Positions 27,159 to 34,217 of a stretch of DNA of 64,000 nucleotides are shown here, piece by piece (position 1 is the first letter of the stretch; the number at the start of each line of letters is the position of its first letter). The stretch lies in NCBI GenBank assembly GCA_025210735.1, contig JAOARD010000009.1, positions 124,001-188,000 on the forward strand. Direction: 5' to 3'. The notes beneath the pieces were generated by a model. That model searched no databases. It was not told where the DNA came from and saw nothing but the letters and a program-made list of their open reading frames with translations. The stretch comes from Bacteroidales bacterium (GTDB lineage Bacteria > Bacteroidota > Bacteroidia > Bacteroidales > UBA6680). The translations under genes were made by a program, and so were the position numbers.

Positions 27159-27722
27159 TTAGTTCTCAGAACATATTGTTGTAATATTACTCAACATATC
27201 ACTAACTGGTTCAGGAATATTCTTATAGGTCTTTATACCATTAATTACTTTAACTATATACTCAGCAAGAAATAGTAACGATTTAATTTCACTCTTATCT
27301 GTAATACTATTGCTATCAACAAACAGACAAAGACATGTCTCATTTTTATATACACTGTCTTTAAGCCTGTGATTTTTGCAATGAGATATCTTTAACGATT
27401 TATGATTAAGAGTAGCTTTTAGCAAAAGTTTGTTTAATCGTCTGTCATCTAAAATTACAGACATTGCAGTTTCTGAATTACTGTTAACAGATACACTTCT
27501 TGACAAAAACGGATGCTTTCCGGTAACAAAAGAACCAAACAAACTATTTATAAAGTATGCAAAATCGGATTTTTCTATACTAAAAAATAGATTATTTACA
27601 TGTTCAGATGTAGGAATAATTATTGACAGTATGCGCGTTTTAGAACAGTTGTCATTTACCAGAAACAGCCTGTTTTTCTCTACCTTTTTTTTATAGGTAG
27701 GACTAATACATATGGTTTTCAT
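27159..27722 (-). CDS. Hypothetical protein, 187 aa
   Basis: Not recognised. The frame is long for this AT-rich DNA, is flanked by a terminator on its 3' side and is not overlapped by another plausible gene. The product is soluble, basic and has eight scattered Cys (CISPTYKKK at the start, SHCKNHRLK, NETCLCLF and TTICSEN at the end). No signal peptide or transmembrane segment is visible. The gene is divergent from the Moco operon, but nothing links it functionally. A lineage-restricted gene is possible. Confidence 0.6.
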   Translation of the reverse strand: MKTICISPTYKKKVEKNRLFLVNDNCSKTRILSIIIPTSEHVNNLFFSIEKSDFAYFINSLFGSFVTGKHPFLSRSVSVNSNSETAMSVILDDRRLNKLLLKATLNHKSLKISHCKNHRLKDSVYKNETCLCLFVDSNSITDKSEIKSLLFLAEYIVKVINGIKTYKNIPEPVSDMLSNITTICSEN

Positions 27723-27934
27723 TCTGTGGTTTAGTTTTGTTTATGCTCTATTAAATATACAACCATTTAGTTATAATGTCAATAATTATATCGTTAATAA
27801 AACACAGTTTTACTCATTTTGTAGAGTAGTGAGTTAGCTGTGTATGACTGTTAATGCATTAAACTGCTTAAACAGTTTCTTAATCTCATTTTAATATAAA
27901 GTTCTAAAAATGAATTAAACAGTTACTAAATTTA

Positions 27935-27943
27935 TATATTTGT
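27935..27943 (+). promoter_or_regulatory. -7 element of the Moco operon
   Basis: TATATTTGT is an exact TAnnTTTGY box. Transcription would start near 27949, which is where the riboswitch begins. Confidence 0.6.
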
Positions 27944-27947
27944 GTAT

Positions 27948-28068
27948 AACTCCGAGTTTCAGATGCTAAGGTTATAATATATACTATGCATTTTTAACCG
28001 ATGGGTTTGTTTGGAAACAGACAGGCCTCCCGAGGGCAACCTAATTGGAAAGGGGTTTTGTTTGAATG
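27948..28068 (+). ncRNA. Molybdenum cofactor (Moco) riboswitch
   Basis: The region contains ACTCCGAG near the 5' end and GCCTCCCGAGGGCAACCTAA, directly followed by TTGGAAAGGGG, near the 3' end (28025-28055). This matches the strongly conserved 3' block of the Moco RNA motif (GCCUCCC...GGAAAGG) known upstream of E. coli moaA. GTTTGTTTGG-AAACAGAC pairs as an internal helix. It lies 75 bp before a five-gene Moco biosynthesis operon, the expected context for feedback by Moco. The exact ends of helix P1 are not fixed from sequence alone. Confidence 0.85.
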
Positions 28069-28093
28069 CTTACAATATAGTATGAATTGTAAG
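28069..28093 (+). terminator. AU-rich hairpin after the Moco aptamer, possible expression platform
   Basis: CTTACAAT and ATTGTAAG form a perfect 8-bp stem around 9 nt, followed by TTATTATTTTC. It sits directly 3' of the aptamer and before the first gene. It could act as a weak terminator or as the alternative helix of the switch. Confidence 0.45.
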
Positions 28094-28142
28094 TTATTAT
28101 TTTCAATATGTTCCGGGTGGTCTGGCTATTACTTAGTAATAT

Positions 28143-28685
28143 ATGGTCAGATATATAAACATAGCTACTATAACCGGTATAGGACAGAATAGCGGTAAAA
28201 CAACGTTTGCTTGTTGGTTAATTAATTATCTGACAAACAAAGAGTATGTTGTTGGTGCTATTAAAATATCTCCGCATTTAAAGCATGCAGACCATAATCA
28301 GTTAGTGTTTTCAGATAACAATCTGTTTATATCAGAAGAGAACAACACCAGTACAGGAAAAGATAGTGCTAAATTCAGACAGGCAGGTGCTGAAAAAGTA
28401 TACTTTGCTGTATGTACCGATAACAATATTCTAAAAGCATTAAGTTTAATAAGAGACTATAACAGTAATATAGACTTTTGGGTAATTGAATCAGGAGGTG
28501 TTAATAAATATATAATTCCCGGACTGAAGGTGAAAATGCTGGGAGATAGTATAGTTGAGAGAACATCAAATGAGTATAAAGAGATATCTTTTAACGATTT
28601 ATCAGATATTAACAACGGAGTTATACCAGAAGAGATAGAATTATTTATAAACCACAATACTAATAATACAGATGATAAGTTTTAA
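28143..28685 (+). CDS. mobB: Molybdopterin-guanine dinucleotide biosynthesis protein MobB-like
   Basis: A 180-aa P-loop protein (GIGQNSGKTT at residues 12-21) with the MobB layout: IKISPHLKHAD for the substrate-facing loop and IDFWVIESGGVNKYI containing the DxxxxEG-like Walker B (here ESGG). MobB binds GTP and assists attachment of GMP to molybdopterin, though its role is accessory. It is the first gene after the riboswitch and overlaps moeA by 14 bp. No mobA is present in the operon, so whether the cofactor is MGD is open. Confidence 0.75.
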   Translation: MVRYINIATITGIGQNSGKTTFACWLINYLTNKEYVVGAIKISPHLKHADHNQLVFSDNNLFISEENNTSTGKDSAKFRQAGAEKVYFAVCTDNNILKALSLIRDYNSNIDFWVIESGGVNKYIIPGLKVKMLGDSIVERTSNEYKEISFNDLSDINNGVIPEEIELFINHNTNNTDDKF

Positions 28686-29844
28686 CGAGGCCCGGAGCAT
28701 TATTAAGAATCTGACAATAGAAACCAAGCAAGAGGAGATTACATTAGCTGATGCTTGTGGAAGAGTTTTGGCAGAAAATGTTGTATCTGATATTGATATG
28801 CCTCCGTATGATAAAGCTGCAATGGACGGCTATGCATGTAGGTTATCTGATATTGATAAAACACTGAAGGTAATAGAGGAGATACCGGCGGGTTATGAGC
28901 CTGTTAAACAGATAGAGCAAGGGCACTGTTCAAAAATAATGACTGGAGCAATGGTTCCGGAAGGTGCTGACTGTGTTATAATGAAGGAGGATATTGAGTT
29001 GGTATCTGATAGCAATATTAAGGTGTTAACATATAAGAGTAAATCTAACATCTGCCTGAAGGGTGAAGATGTAAAAAGGAATGATATACTTCTTAACAGA
29101 GGAGTATTTATTAAACCAAGACATATTGCAATATTAGCATCGGCAGGTTACAGTAAAGTTAAGGTTTATAAAGATCCTCTTGTAGGAGTTCTGTCAACAG
29201 GTAATGAACTGGTTGAACCGGATAAAAAGCCTGACAGATCGGGAATACGGAATTCAAACGGATGGCAGCTTTTAGCTCAGGCAAAAGAGATTGTAAACGA
29301 TGTAAGATATTTTGGTATAGCAAAGGATGATGTTAATGATCTATATAGCAGAATTAAGCTTGCAACAGAAGAGACAGATCTAGTTATTATATCCGGAGGA
29401 GTATCAGTTGGCGATTATGACTTTGTACCTCAGATAATAGAAGAACTTGGATATGACAGCCTGATTAAAGGTGTAATGGTTAAGCCCGGAAAACGTATAA
29501 TTGTAGCAAGAAAAGGCGACAAATTTATTGTAGGAACACCAGGTAATCCCGTATCTGCATATATTCAGTTTATACTACTTATAAAACCTCTTATATACCG
29601 ATTTTTAAAAACCAGTGACGAGGAGCAGATAATCTCTATGCCTGTTGACAGATCGTTTAAACGTAAAGGAGGTAAGAGAACCGAATTTTATCCGGTTGTG
29701 GTAACCAATGGTAAGGTAGACTTTGTTGATTACAACGGATCGGCAAACATACAGGCATATGCAATGGCAAATGCATTTATAGAGATACCACAAGGTACTG
29801 TGGAGATAAACAAAGGAGAAAAAGTAGATGTTAGATTCATATAA
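28672..29844 (+). CDS. moeA: Molybdopterin molybdenumtransferase MoeA
   Basis: MoeA inserts molybdate into adenylylated molybdopterin. Visible blocks are MPPYDKAAMDGYA (about residues 43-55), KIMTGAMVPEGADCVI, VGVLSTGNELVEP in the MPT-binding domain, IISGGVSVGDYDFV, and GTPGNPVSAYIQF. Domain IV closes the 390-residue protein, of usual length. It overlaps mobB at its start and moaA at its end (17 bp), indicating tight translational coupling. Confidence 0.95.
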   Translation: MISFNEARSIIKNLTIETKQEEITLADACGRVLAENVVSDIDMPPYDKAAMDGYACRLSDIDKTLKVIEEIPAGYEPVKQIEQGHCSKIMTGAMVPEGADCVIMKEDIELVSDSNIKVLTYKSKSNICLKGEDVKRNDILLNRGVFIKPRHIAILASAGYSKVKVYKDPLVGVLSTGNELVEPDKKPDRSGIRNSNGWQLLAQAKEIVNDVRYFGIAKDDVNDLYSRIKLATEETDLVIISGGVSVGDYDFVPQIIEELGYDSLIKGVMVKPGKRIIVARKGDKFIVGTPGNPVSAYIQFILLIKPLIYRFLKTSDEEQIISMPVDRSFKRKGGKRTEFYPVVVTNGKVDFVDYNGSANIQAYAMANAFIEIPQGTVEINKGEKVDVRFI

Positions 29845-30628
29845 CAGACATATAAACTATCTCAGAATATCAGTAACCGATAAATGTAATCTCAGATGCA
29901 AATATTGTATGCCTGTTTCAGGCGTGCCATACATCAGTCACAACAGAATATTATCGTTAGAAGAGATTACAGAGTTTGCATCAGTTATGGTATCAATGGG
30001 TGTTAATAAGGTAAGATTAACAGGTGGAGAACCATTAGTAAGAAGAGGAATAGTAGATCTGGTTAGAATGTTGGCACAGATAGAAGGAATAAACGATCTG
30101 TCTATGACAACAAACGGAACCCTTTTATCTGATTTTGCTGAGCAGTTATCTCAGGCGGGACTTAACAGAGTAAATATCTCTTTAGATACTACAGATGCTA
30201 ACAGATATAAAATTATTACACGCGGAGGTGATATTACAGATGTATTCAGAGGTATTGAAGCAGCAGTAAAATATAACCTTAACCCTATAAAGATAAATTG
30301 TGTTATTAACAGTTCCAGCAGCGAAGATGATGCACGGTCTGTTGCAAAGTTCGCAAAAGATAACGATCTTGAGGTGAGGTTTATTCATAAAATGAATCTG
30401 GTTAAAGGATATTTCAGAAAGGTTGAAGGAGGCGAAGGAGGCGATTGTGGTATCTGTAACAGGATAAGACTTACATCTACAGGCGATATAAAACCTTGTC
30501 TGTTTTCTGATAATGTTTATAATATCAGAGATCTTGGAGTTAAAAAAGCTATTGAGTTGGCAATAAATAATAAACCGGAGAGAGGTGTATTAAGCCAGTC
30601 AGGCACATTTTATAATGTTGGAGGATAG
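29828..30628 (+). CDS. moaA: Compact GTP 3',8-cyclase MoaA
   Basis: MoaA converts GTP to 3',8-cyclo-GTP, the first step of Moco synthesis. The radical-SAM cluster motif is CNLRCKYCMP (C-x3-C-x2-C), VRLTGGEPLVRRGIVDLV follows, the second cluster is CGICNRIRLTSTGDIKPC (C-x2-C-x13-C with the RIR arginines), and the C-terminus ends in the double glycine VGG. At 266 aa it is about 60 residues shorter than E. coli MoaA: between VRFIHKM and the second cluster there are only about 17 residues, where the usual enzyme has about 60. All catalytic marks remain, so it is probably active. Confidence 0.88.
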   Translation: MLDSYNRHINYLRISVTDKCNLRCKYCMPVSGVPYISHNRILSLEEITEFASVMVSMGVNKVRLTGGEPLVRRGIVDLVRMLAQIEGINDLSMTTNGTLLSDFAEQLSQAGLNRVNISLDTTDANRYKIITRGGDITDVFRGIEAAVKYNLNPIKINCVINSSSSEDDARSVAKFAKDNDLEVRFIHKMNLVKGYFRKVEGGEGGDCGICNRIRLTSTGDIKPCLFSDNVYNIRDLGVKKAIELAINNKPERGVLSQSGTFYNVGG

Positions 30629-30635
30629 AAAAGAT

Positions 30636-31094
30636 ATGTCAGATAAAAAATTGAGTCATATAGATAGTGCAGGAAAGGCCAATATGGTTAATGTGGCAGA
30701 TAAACCGGATATGTACAGAGAGGCAGTAGCTTCAGGGTTTATAAAACTGGATGAGCAGACAATAGATTTGATAAATAACAATACGCTGAAAAAGGGAGAT
30801 GTGCTTACCGTTGCCGAGATTGCAGGAATTCAGGCAGCAAAAAAAACAAGCGATCTTATACCGCTGTGTCATCCGCTATATATAACCAAAATAGATGTAG
30901 AGTGCACAATAAAACCAGATGGTGTTTATGTAGAATCAAGAGTAATATGCACCGGGAAAACTGGGGTAGAGATGGAGGCATTAACAGCAGTATCAACAGC
31001 ATTGTTAACAATATACGATATGTGTAAAGCCGTTGATAAAGAGATGATGATATCAGACATAAAACTTGTTAATAAAGAGAAAAGAACTATTTAG
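30636..31094 (+). CDS. moaC: Cyclic pyranopterin monophosphate synthase MoaC
   Basis: MoaC converts 3',8-cyclo-GTP to cPMP. It has LSHIDSAGKANMVNVADKP at the N-terminus, KKTSDLIPLCHPL with catalytic Lys/His/Asp residues in the middle and GKTGVEMEALTAVSTALLTI, then YDMCKAVDKEMMI. I start at ATG 30636 (MSDKKLSHID); an ATG at 30615, within moaA, would add seven residues. The resulting protein is 152 aa, normal length. moaA and moaC are consecutive enzymes and lie consecutively. Confidence 0.95.
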   Translation: MSDKKLSHIDSAGKANMVNVADKPDMYREAVASGFIKLDEQTIDLINNNTLKKGDVLTVAEIAGIQAAKKTSDLIPLCHPLYITKIDVECTIKPDGVYVESRVICTGKTGVEMEALTAVSTALLTIYDMCKAVDKEMMISDIKLVNKEKRTI

Positions 31095-31137
31095 AGTAAT
31101 CGGAAAAGAGAATAGTAAAACATAAAAAACTCAACAC

Positions 31138-32067
31138 ATGGAATTAGAGGTACAATCAGTAAATATATCGGAGAGCAAAGGAACTATCAAGAAACCTGTT
31201 GATAAGATAGAATTAAACAGCAAAGGAGTTGTAGGCGATGCTCACTCTGGTATGTGGCACAGACAGGTAAGTCTGCTGGGCTCTGAGAGTATCGATAAAT
31301 TTACAGTAGAAGCTAAGCGTGAGATAAAATACGGTGAGTTTGCAGAGAATATCACAACAAAAGGGTATGAGCTGTATAAAATGATGCCGATGGATATGCT
31401 CCGTAACGATTCTGTTGAGTTGATGATTACCCAGATTGGTAAAAAATGTCATGGTGATAACTGTGAGATATTTAAAGAGGTAGGTAATTGCGTAATGCCA
31501 AAAGAGGGAATCTTTGCAAAGGTTATAAAGAGTGGTGCTCTTAAAGCAGGAGATAAACTTGAATATGTTAAGAAGATATTTAAGATTACTATAATTACAC
31601 TGAGCGACAGGGCGAGTATAGGAGAATATGAGGATAGAAGCGGACCGGAGATCTCAAAAATACTTAATGAATACTTTTCAGAAACAAACAGAGAGATAAA
31701 GGTAAACAACATTATAATACCCGATGAAGAGTATAAACTGGCTATATCTGTAGATGATGCCCTTGACGACGAAGCAGATATAATTATAACAACCGGAGGT
31801 ACAGGTATTGGCCCAAGAGATATTACACCTGATGTGATATCGGGAATGTTGGATAAAGAGATTCCCGGAATTATGGAACATATACGAGTTAAGTACGGAA
31901 GTAAAATACCTGGTGCTCTTTTAAGCAGAGGTGTTGCAGGGGTTATAGACAATGCACTTGTATTTACACTACCTGGCAGTGTAAAAGCAGTAAGAGAATA
32001 CATGGCAGAGATACTGCCAATACTCAATCATGCACTATATACTGTAAACGGACTAGATCTGCACTAG
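31138..32067 (+). CDS. MOSC domain - MogA/MoaB fusion protein
   Basis: The N-terminal half (about 1-145) is a MOSC domain: GVVGDAHSGMWHRQVSLLG and ITQIGKKCHGDNCEIF with the conserved Cys, then PKEGIFAKVIKSG. The C-terminal half (about 150-309) is a MogA/MoaB-type molybdopterin adenylyltransferase: IITLSDRASIGEYEDRSGP, TTGGTGIGPRDITPDV and FTLPGSVKAVREYM. MogA adenylylates molybdopterin for MoeA; the MOSC part is thought to handle sulfur or cofactor. Such fusions occur in Bacteroidetes and clostridia. It is the last gene of the riboswitch operon and meets a convergent gene with a 4-bp overlap. Confidence 0.9.
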   Translation: MELEVQSVNISESKGTIKKPVDKIELNSKGVVGDAHSGMWHRQVSLLGSESIDKFTVEAKREIKYGEFAENITTKGYELYKMMPMDMLRNDSVELMITQIGKKCHGDNCEIFKEVGNCVMPKEGIFAKVIKSGALKAGDKLEYVKKIFKITIITLSDRASIGEYEDRSGPEISKILNEYFSETNREIKVNNIIIPDEEYKLAISVDDALDDEADIIITTGGTGIGPRDITPDVISGMLDKEIPGIMEHIRVKYGSKIPGALLSRGVAGVIDNALVFTLPGSVKAVREYMAEILPILNHALYTVNGLDLH

Positions 32068-32516
32068 TTAAGCTCTATTTGAGGTATAATATACGTCTCA
32101 AGAATTTCTACAGCAGACTCTACAAATAGTGGGCAGGCCTTTTTAAACAGACCTAACTCTTTAGCTTCATCGTACTGCTCACTATCGCTGATATCTTTGC
32201 CCAAAAGATCGCGGCATAGTACGCTTCTGTTTTTCTCTTCAAAAATAGATTTAAAGTTGTTCATCAGGCACTTTGAGTAAAGTTTCTGTTTCTCATTGTT
32301 ATCCTTTGGCCATGTTAACCTGCTTATGACCAAAAAAGCTCCTGATACCACTCCGCACGGAAGTCCCATGCCTAAATATCCACCACCAAATGGGGCAGCC
32401 ATCTGTCTTGTCTCTTCTTTAGAATATCCGGTGATATCGTTAAAAGCCTCAAGAACCGATTGAGAACAATTACAACCGTTCTGGAATAGTTTGATTGCTG
32501 TCTCTGACCTCTTCAT
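32064..32516 (-). CDS. C_GCAxxG_C_C family redox-type protein
   Basis: This 150-residue protein belongs to the Cys-rich family named for its spacing pattern. Seen are GCNCSQSVLEAF near residue 15 (the usual C_GCA is here NGCNCSQ), APFGGGYLGMGLPCGVVSGA with the second Cys, SKCLMNNFK and LCRDLLG, then KKACPLFVESA. Members have been proposed to be redox-active or to bind a metal cluster, but the function is not known. It overlaps the MOSC/MogA stop by 4 bp on the other strand. A functional tie to molybdenum enzymes is only a neighbour-based guess. Confidence 0.85.
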   Translation of the reverse strand: MKRSETAIKLFQNGCNCSQSVLEAFNDITGYSKEETRQMAAPFGGGYLGMGLPCGVVSGAFLVISRLTWPKDNNEKQKLYSKCLMNNFKSIFEEKNRSVLCRDLLGKDISDSEQYDEAKELGLFKKACPLFVESAVEILETYIIPQIELN

Positions 32517-32824
32517 ACGTCTGAATTTATTTTTTAATAACCATATGCAACCAGCACGATTTAATTATCTGCGTATGTTAAAAACTATTCTCATGCTTGT
32601 TTCATAGTATGTATAGCTCTATTTAAATCTTATAAAATATTCCCACTTTGTTGTTTACACAACTACAAAATAGTTAAAAATTAGATAAAAACTAATAAAA
32701 CAGATCGACTTTTATATTACATATAATAAACACTGTTTGTTGACATAAAAAGTAATCTTAGAATATAAATATAGATTCAAATTGTTATTTTTGATCTCCA
32801 TTTTAATAAACGGATACATTTATT
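32517..32824. other. Intergenic region upstream of cysteate synthase
   Basis: About 308 bp of AT-rich DNA with no gene seen. TATTTTTG at 32786..32793 (plus strand) fits TAnnTTTG, 32 bp before the next start codon, and is the likely promoter of the cysteate synthase gene; no good -33 box was found. Confidence 0.5.
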
Positions 32825-34117
32825 ATGAGTCAGAAATTTGAAGCAACAAAATATATTTTAGAATCTGTTGATACTAAAAAACAGTTTGAAGATACAGGAT
32901 GGTTACTGGATGCTCCCGAAGCAGAAAAGCCATCGCTAATAAGAGCAAAATATTCTAAAAATCAGATTGATCTGAAAGATGATAGCTATGGTCTGTATAA
33001 GTTTGCTGACTGGCTTCCGGTAAATAAAATGTTGAGTGGATCTTCGGCACCGATAACATATAAGAGCCAGGGATTGGCAAATCATCTGGGACTATCAAAT
33101 CTGTATATAACATTTAGCGGATATTGGCCAGAGAAAGGTGTGAACATGCGTACATGCTCTTTTAAAGAGACAGAGGCATATTCTGTTGGAGGTCGTTTTG
33201 ATCATAACAGCGGAAAGGTATTGGTTGTTGCTTCGGCAGGAAATACAGCCAGAGCTTTTGCACGTGTATGCTCTGACAATAATATACCTCTTTTACTTTG
33301 TGTGCCAGAGGATAATATAAATGCGCTTTGGTTTGATGAACCAATAAACGATTGTGTAAAACTGGTAGTTACAAAAAAAGGTAGCGACTATTTTGATGCT
33401 ATTCATCTGTCGAACCTTGCATGTGGTTTAGATATGTTTGTGCCTGAGGGTGGAGCTAAAAATGTTGCCAGAAGAGACGGTATGGCTACAACAATGTTGT
33501 CAGCAACAACACATATAGGGCGAATTCCTGACTACTACTTTCAGGCTGTAGGTAGCGGAACAGGTGCTATTGCAGCATGGGAAGCAAACATCAGATTAAT
33601 AGCAGATGGTCGTTTTGGCGAAAATAAGATGAAACTTATGGTATCGCAAAATAAACCATTTACCCCAATATATGATGCATGGAGAGTTGACTCAAGAGAT
33701 ATGTTACCTCTTGATGATGATCTTGCACGCCGCCAGGTAGAGGAGATTGATGCAAAGGTATTGTCAAACCGTAAACCTCCGTATCCAATAACAGGAGGAC
33801 TATACGATGCAATGAAAGATGCGGGTGGTGATGTACTACTTGCAGATAACACAGAAGCGGCAGAGGCAGCTAAGCTTTTTGAAGATCTTGAAGGAAATGA
33901 TATTCATCCGGCGGCATCGGTAGCAGTTGCAACACTTATCAACTATATTAATAACAATAAAATTGATAAAGACGCGACAGTTATGCTTAACATTACCGGA
34001 GGTGGAGAAGAGCGATTTAAAAGAGAGAAAGATGTTGTGTACCTTAAGCCATCTGTAGTATTTGATATTAACCCGGATATTGAGACTGTAAAAACAGAAC
34101 TTGAGAAGTTGTTTTAA
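32825..34117 (+). CDS. Cysteate synthase (threonine synthase paralogue, PLP)
   Basis: The enzyme makes L-cysteate from O-phosphoserine and sulfite. The 430-aa sequence agrees along its length with the Bacteroidetes cysteate synthase family as I recall it: DDSYGLYKFADWLPV, ITYKSQGLANHLGL, TFSGYWPEKG, CSFKETEAYSV with the PLP Lys (SFKE), VVASAGNTARAFA for the phosphate loop neighbours, and YFQAVGSGTGAIAAWEAN. In this phylum cysteate feeds sulfonolipid (capnine) synthesis; in methanogens the related enzyme makes coenzyme M. No acyltransferase or reductase for sulfonolipids is adjacent. The gene is monocistronic and ends at a terminator. Confidence 0.85.
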   Translation: MSQKFEATKYILESVDTKKQFEDTGWLLDAPEAEKPSLIRAKYSKNQIDLKDDSYGLYKFADWLPVNKMLSGSSAPITYKSQGLANHLGLSNLYITFSGYWPEKGVNMRTCSFKETEAYSVGGRFDHNSGKVLVVASAGNTARAFARVCSDNNIPLLLCVPEDNINALWFDEPINDCVKLVVTKKGSDYFDAIHLSNLACGLDMFVPEGGAKNVARRDGMATTMLSATTHIGRIPDYYFQAVGSGTGAIAAWEANIRLIADGRFGENKMKLMVSQNKPFTPIYDAWRVDSRDMLPLDDDLARRQVEEIDAKVLSNRKPPYPITGGLYDAMKDAGGDVLLADNTEAAEAAKLFEDLEGNDIHPAASVAVATLINYINNNKIDKDATVMLNITGGGEERFKREKDVVYLKPSVVFDINPDIETVKTELEKLF

Positions 34118-34137
34118 AGATAATACATAATATTGTA

Positions 34138-34181
34138 AGCGATCTGATTTACAGCATGTAATACAGATCGCTTTCTTTTTT
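34138..34181 (+). terminator. Intrinsic terminator after cysteate synthase
   Basis: AGCGATCTG and CAGATCGCT pair, extended inside by TTAC/GTAA, and are followed by TTCTTTTTT. Confidence 0.88.
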
Positions 34182-34217
34182 ATGAAAGAATAGTTAATAA
34201 AAATATTGAATTAATTT

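Noticed and set aside
28001..28192. 63-codon plus-strand frame across the Moco riboswitch
   Set aside because: It covers the conserved aptamer bases and overlaps the mobB start; the sequence conservation is explained by the RNA.
31449..32027. 192-codon minus-strand frame opposite the MOSC-MogA gene
   Set aside because: It is antisense to a clearly conserved coding region and has low-complexity Ser/Ile-rich composition typical of a shadow frame.
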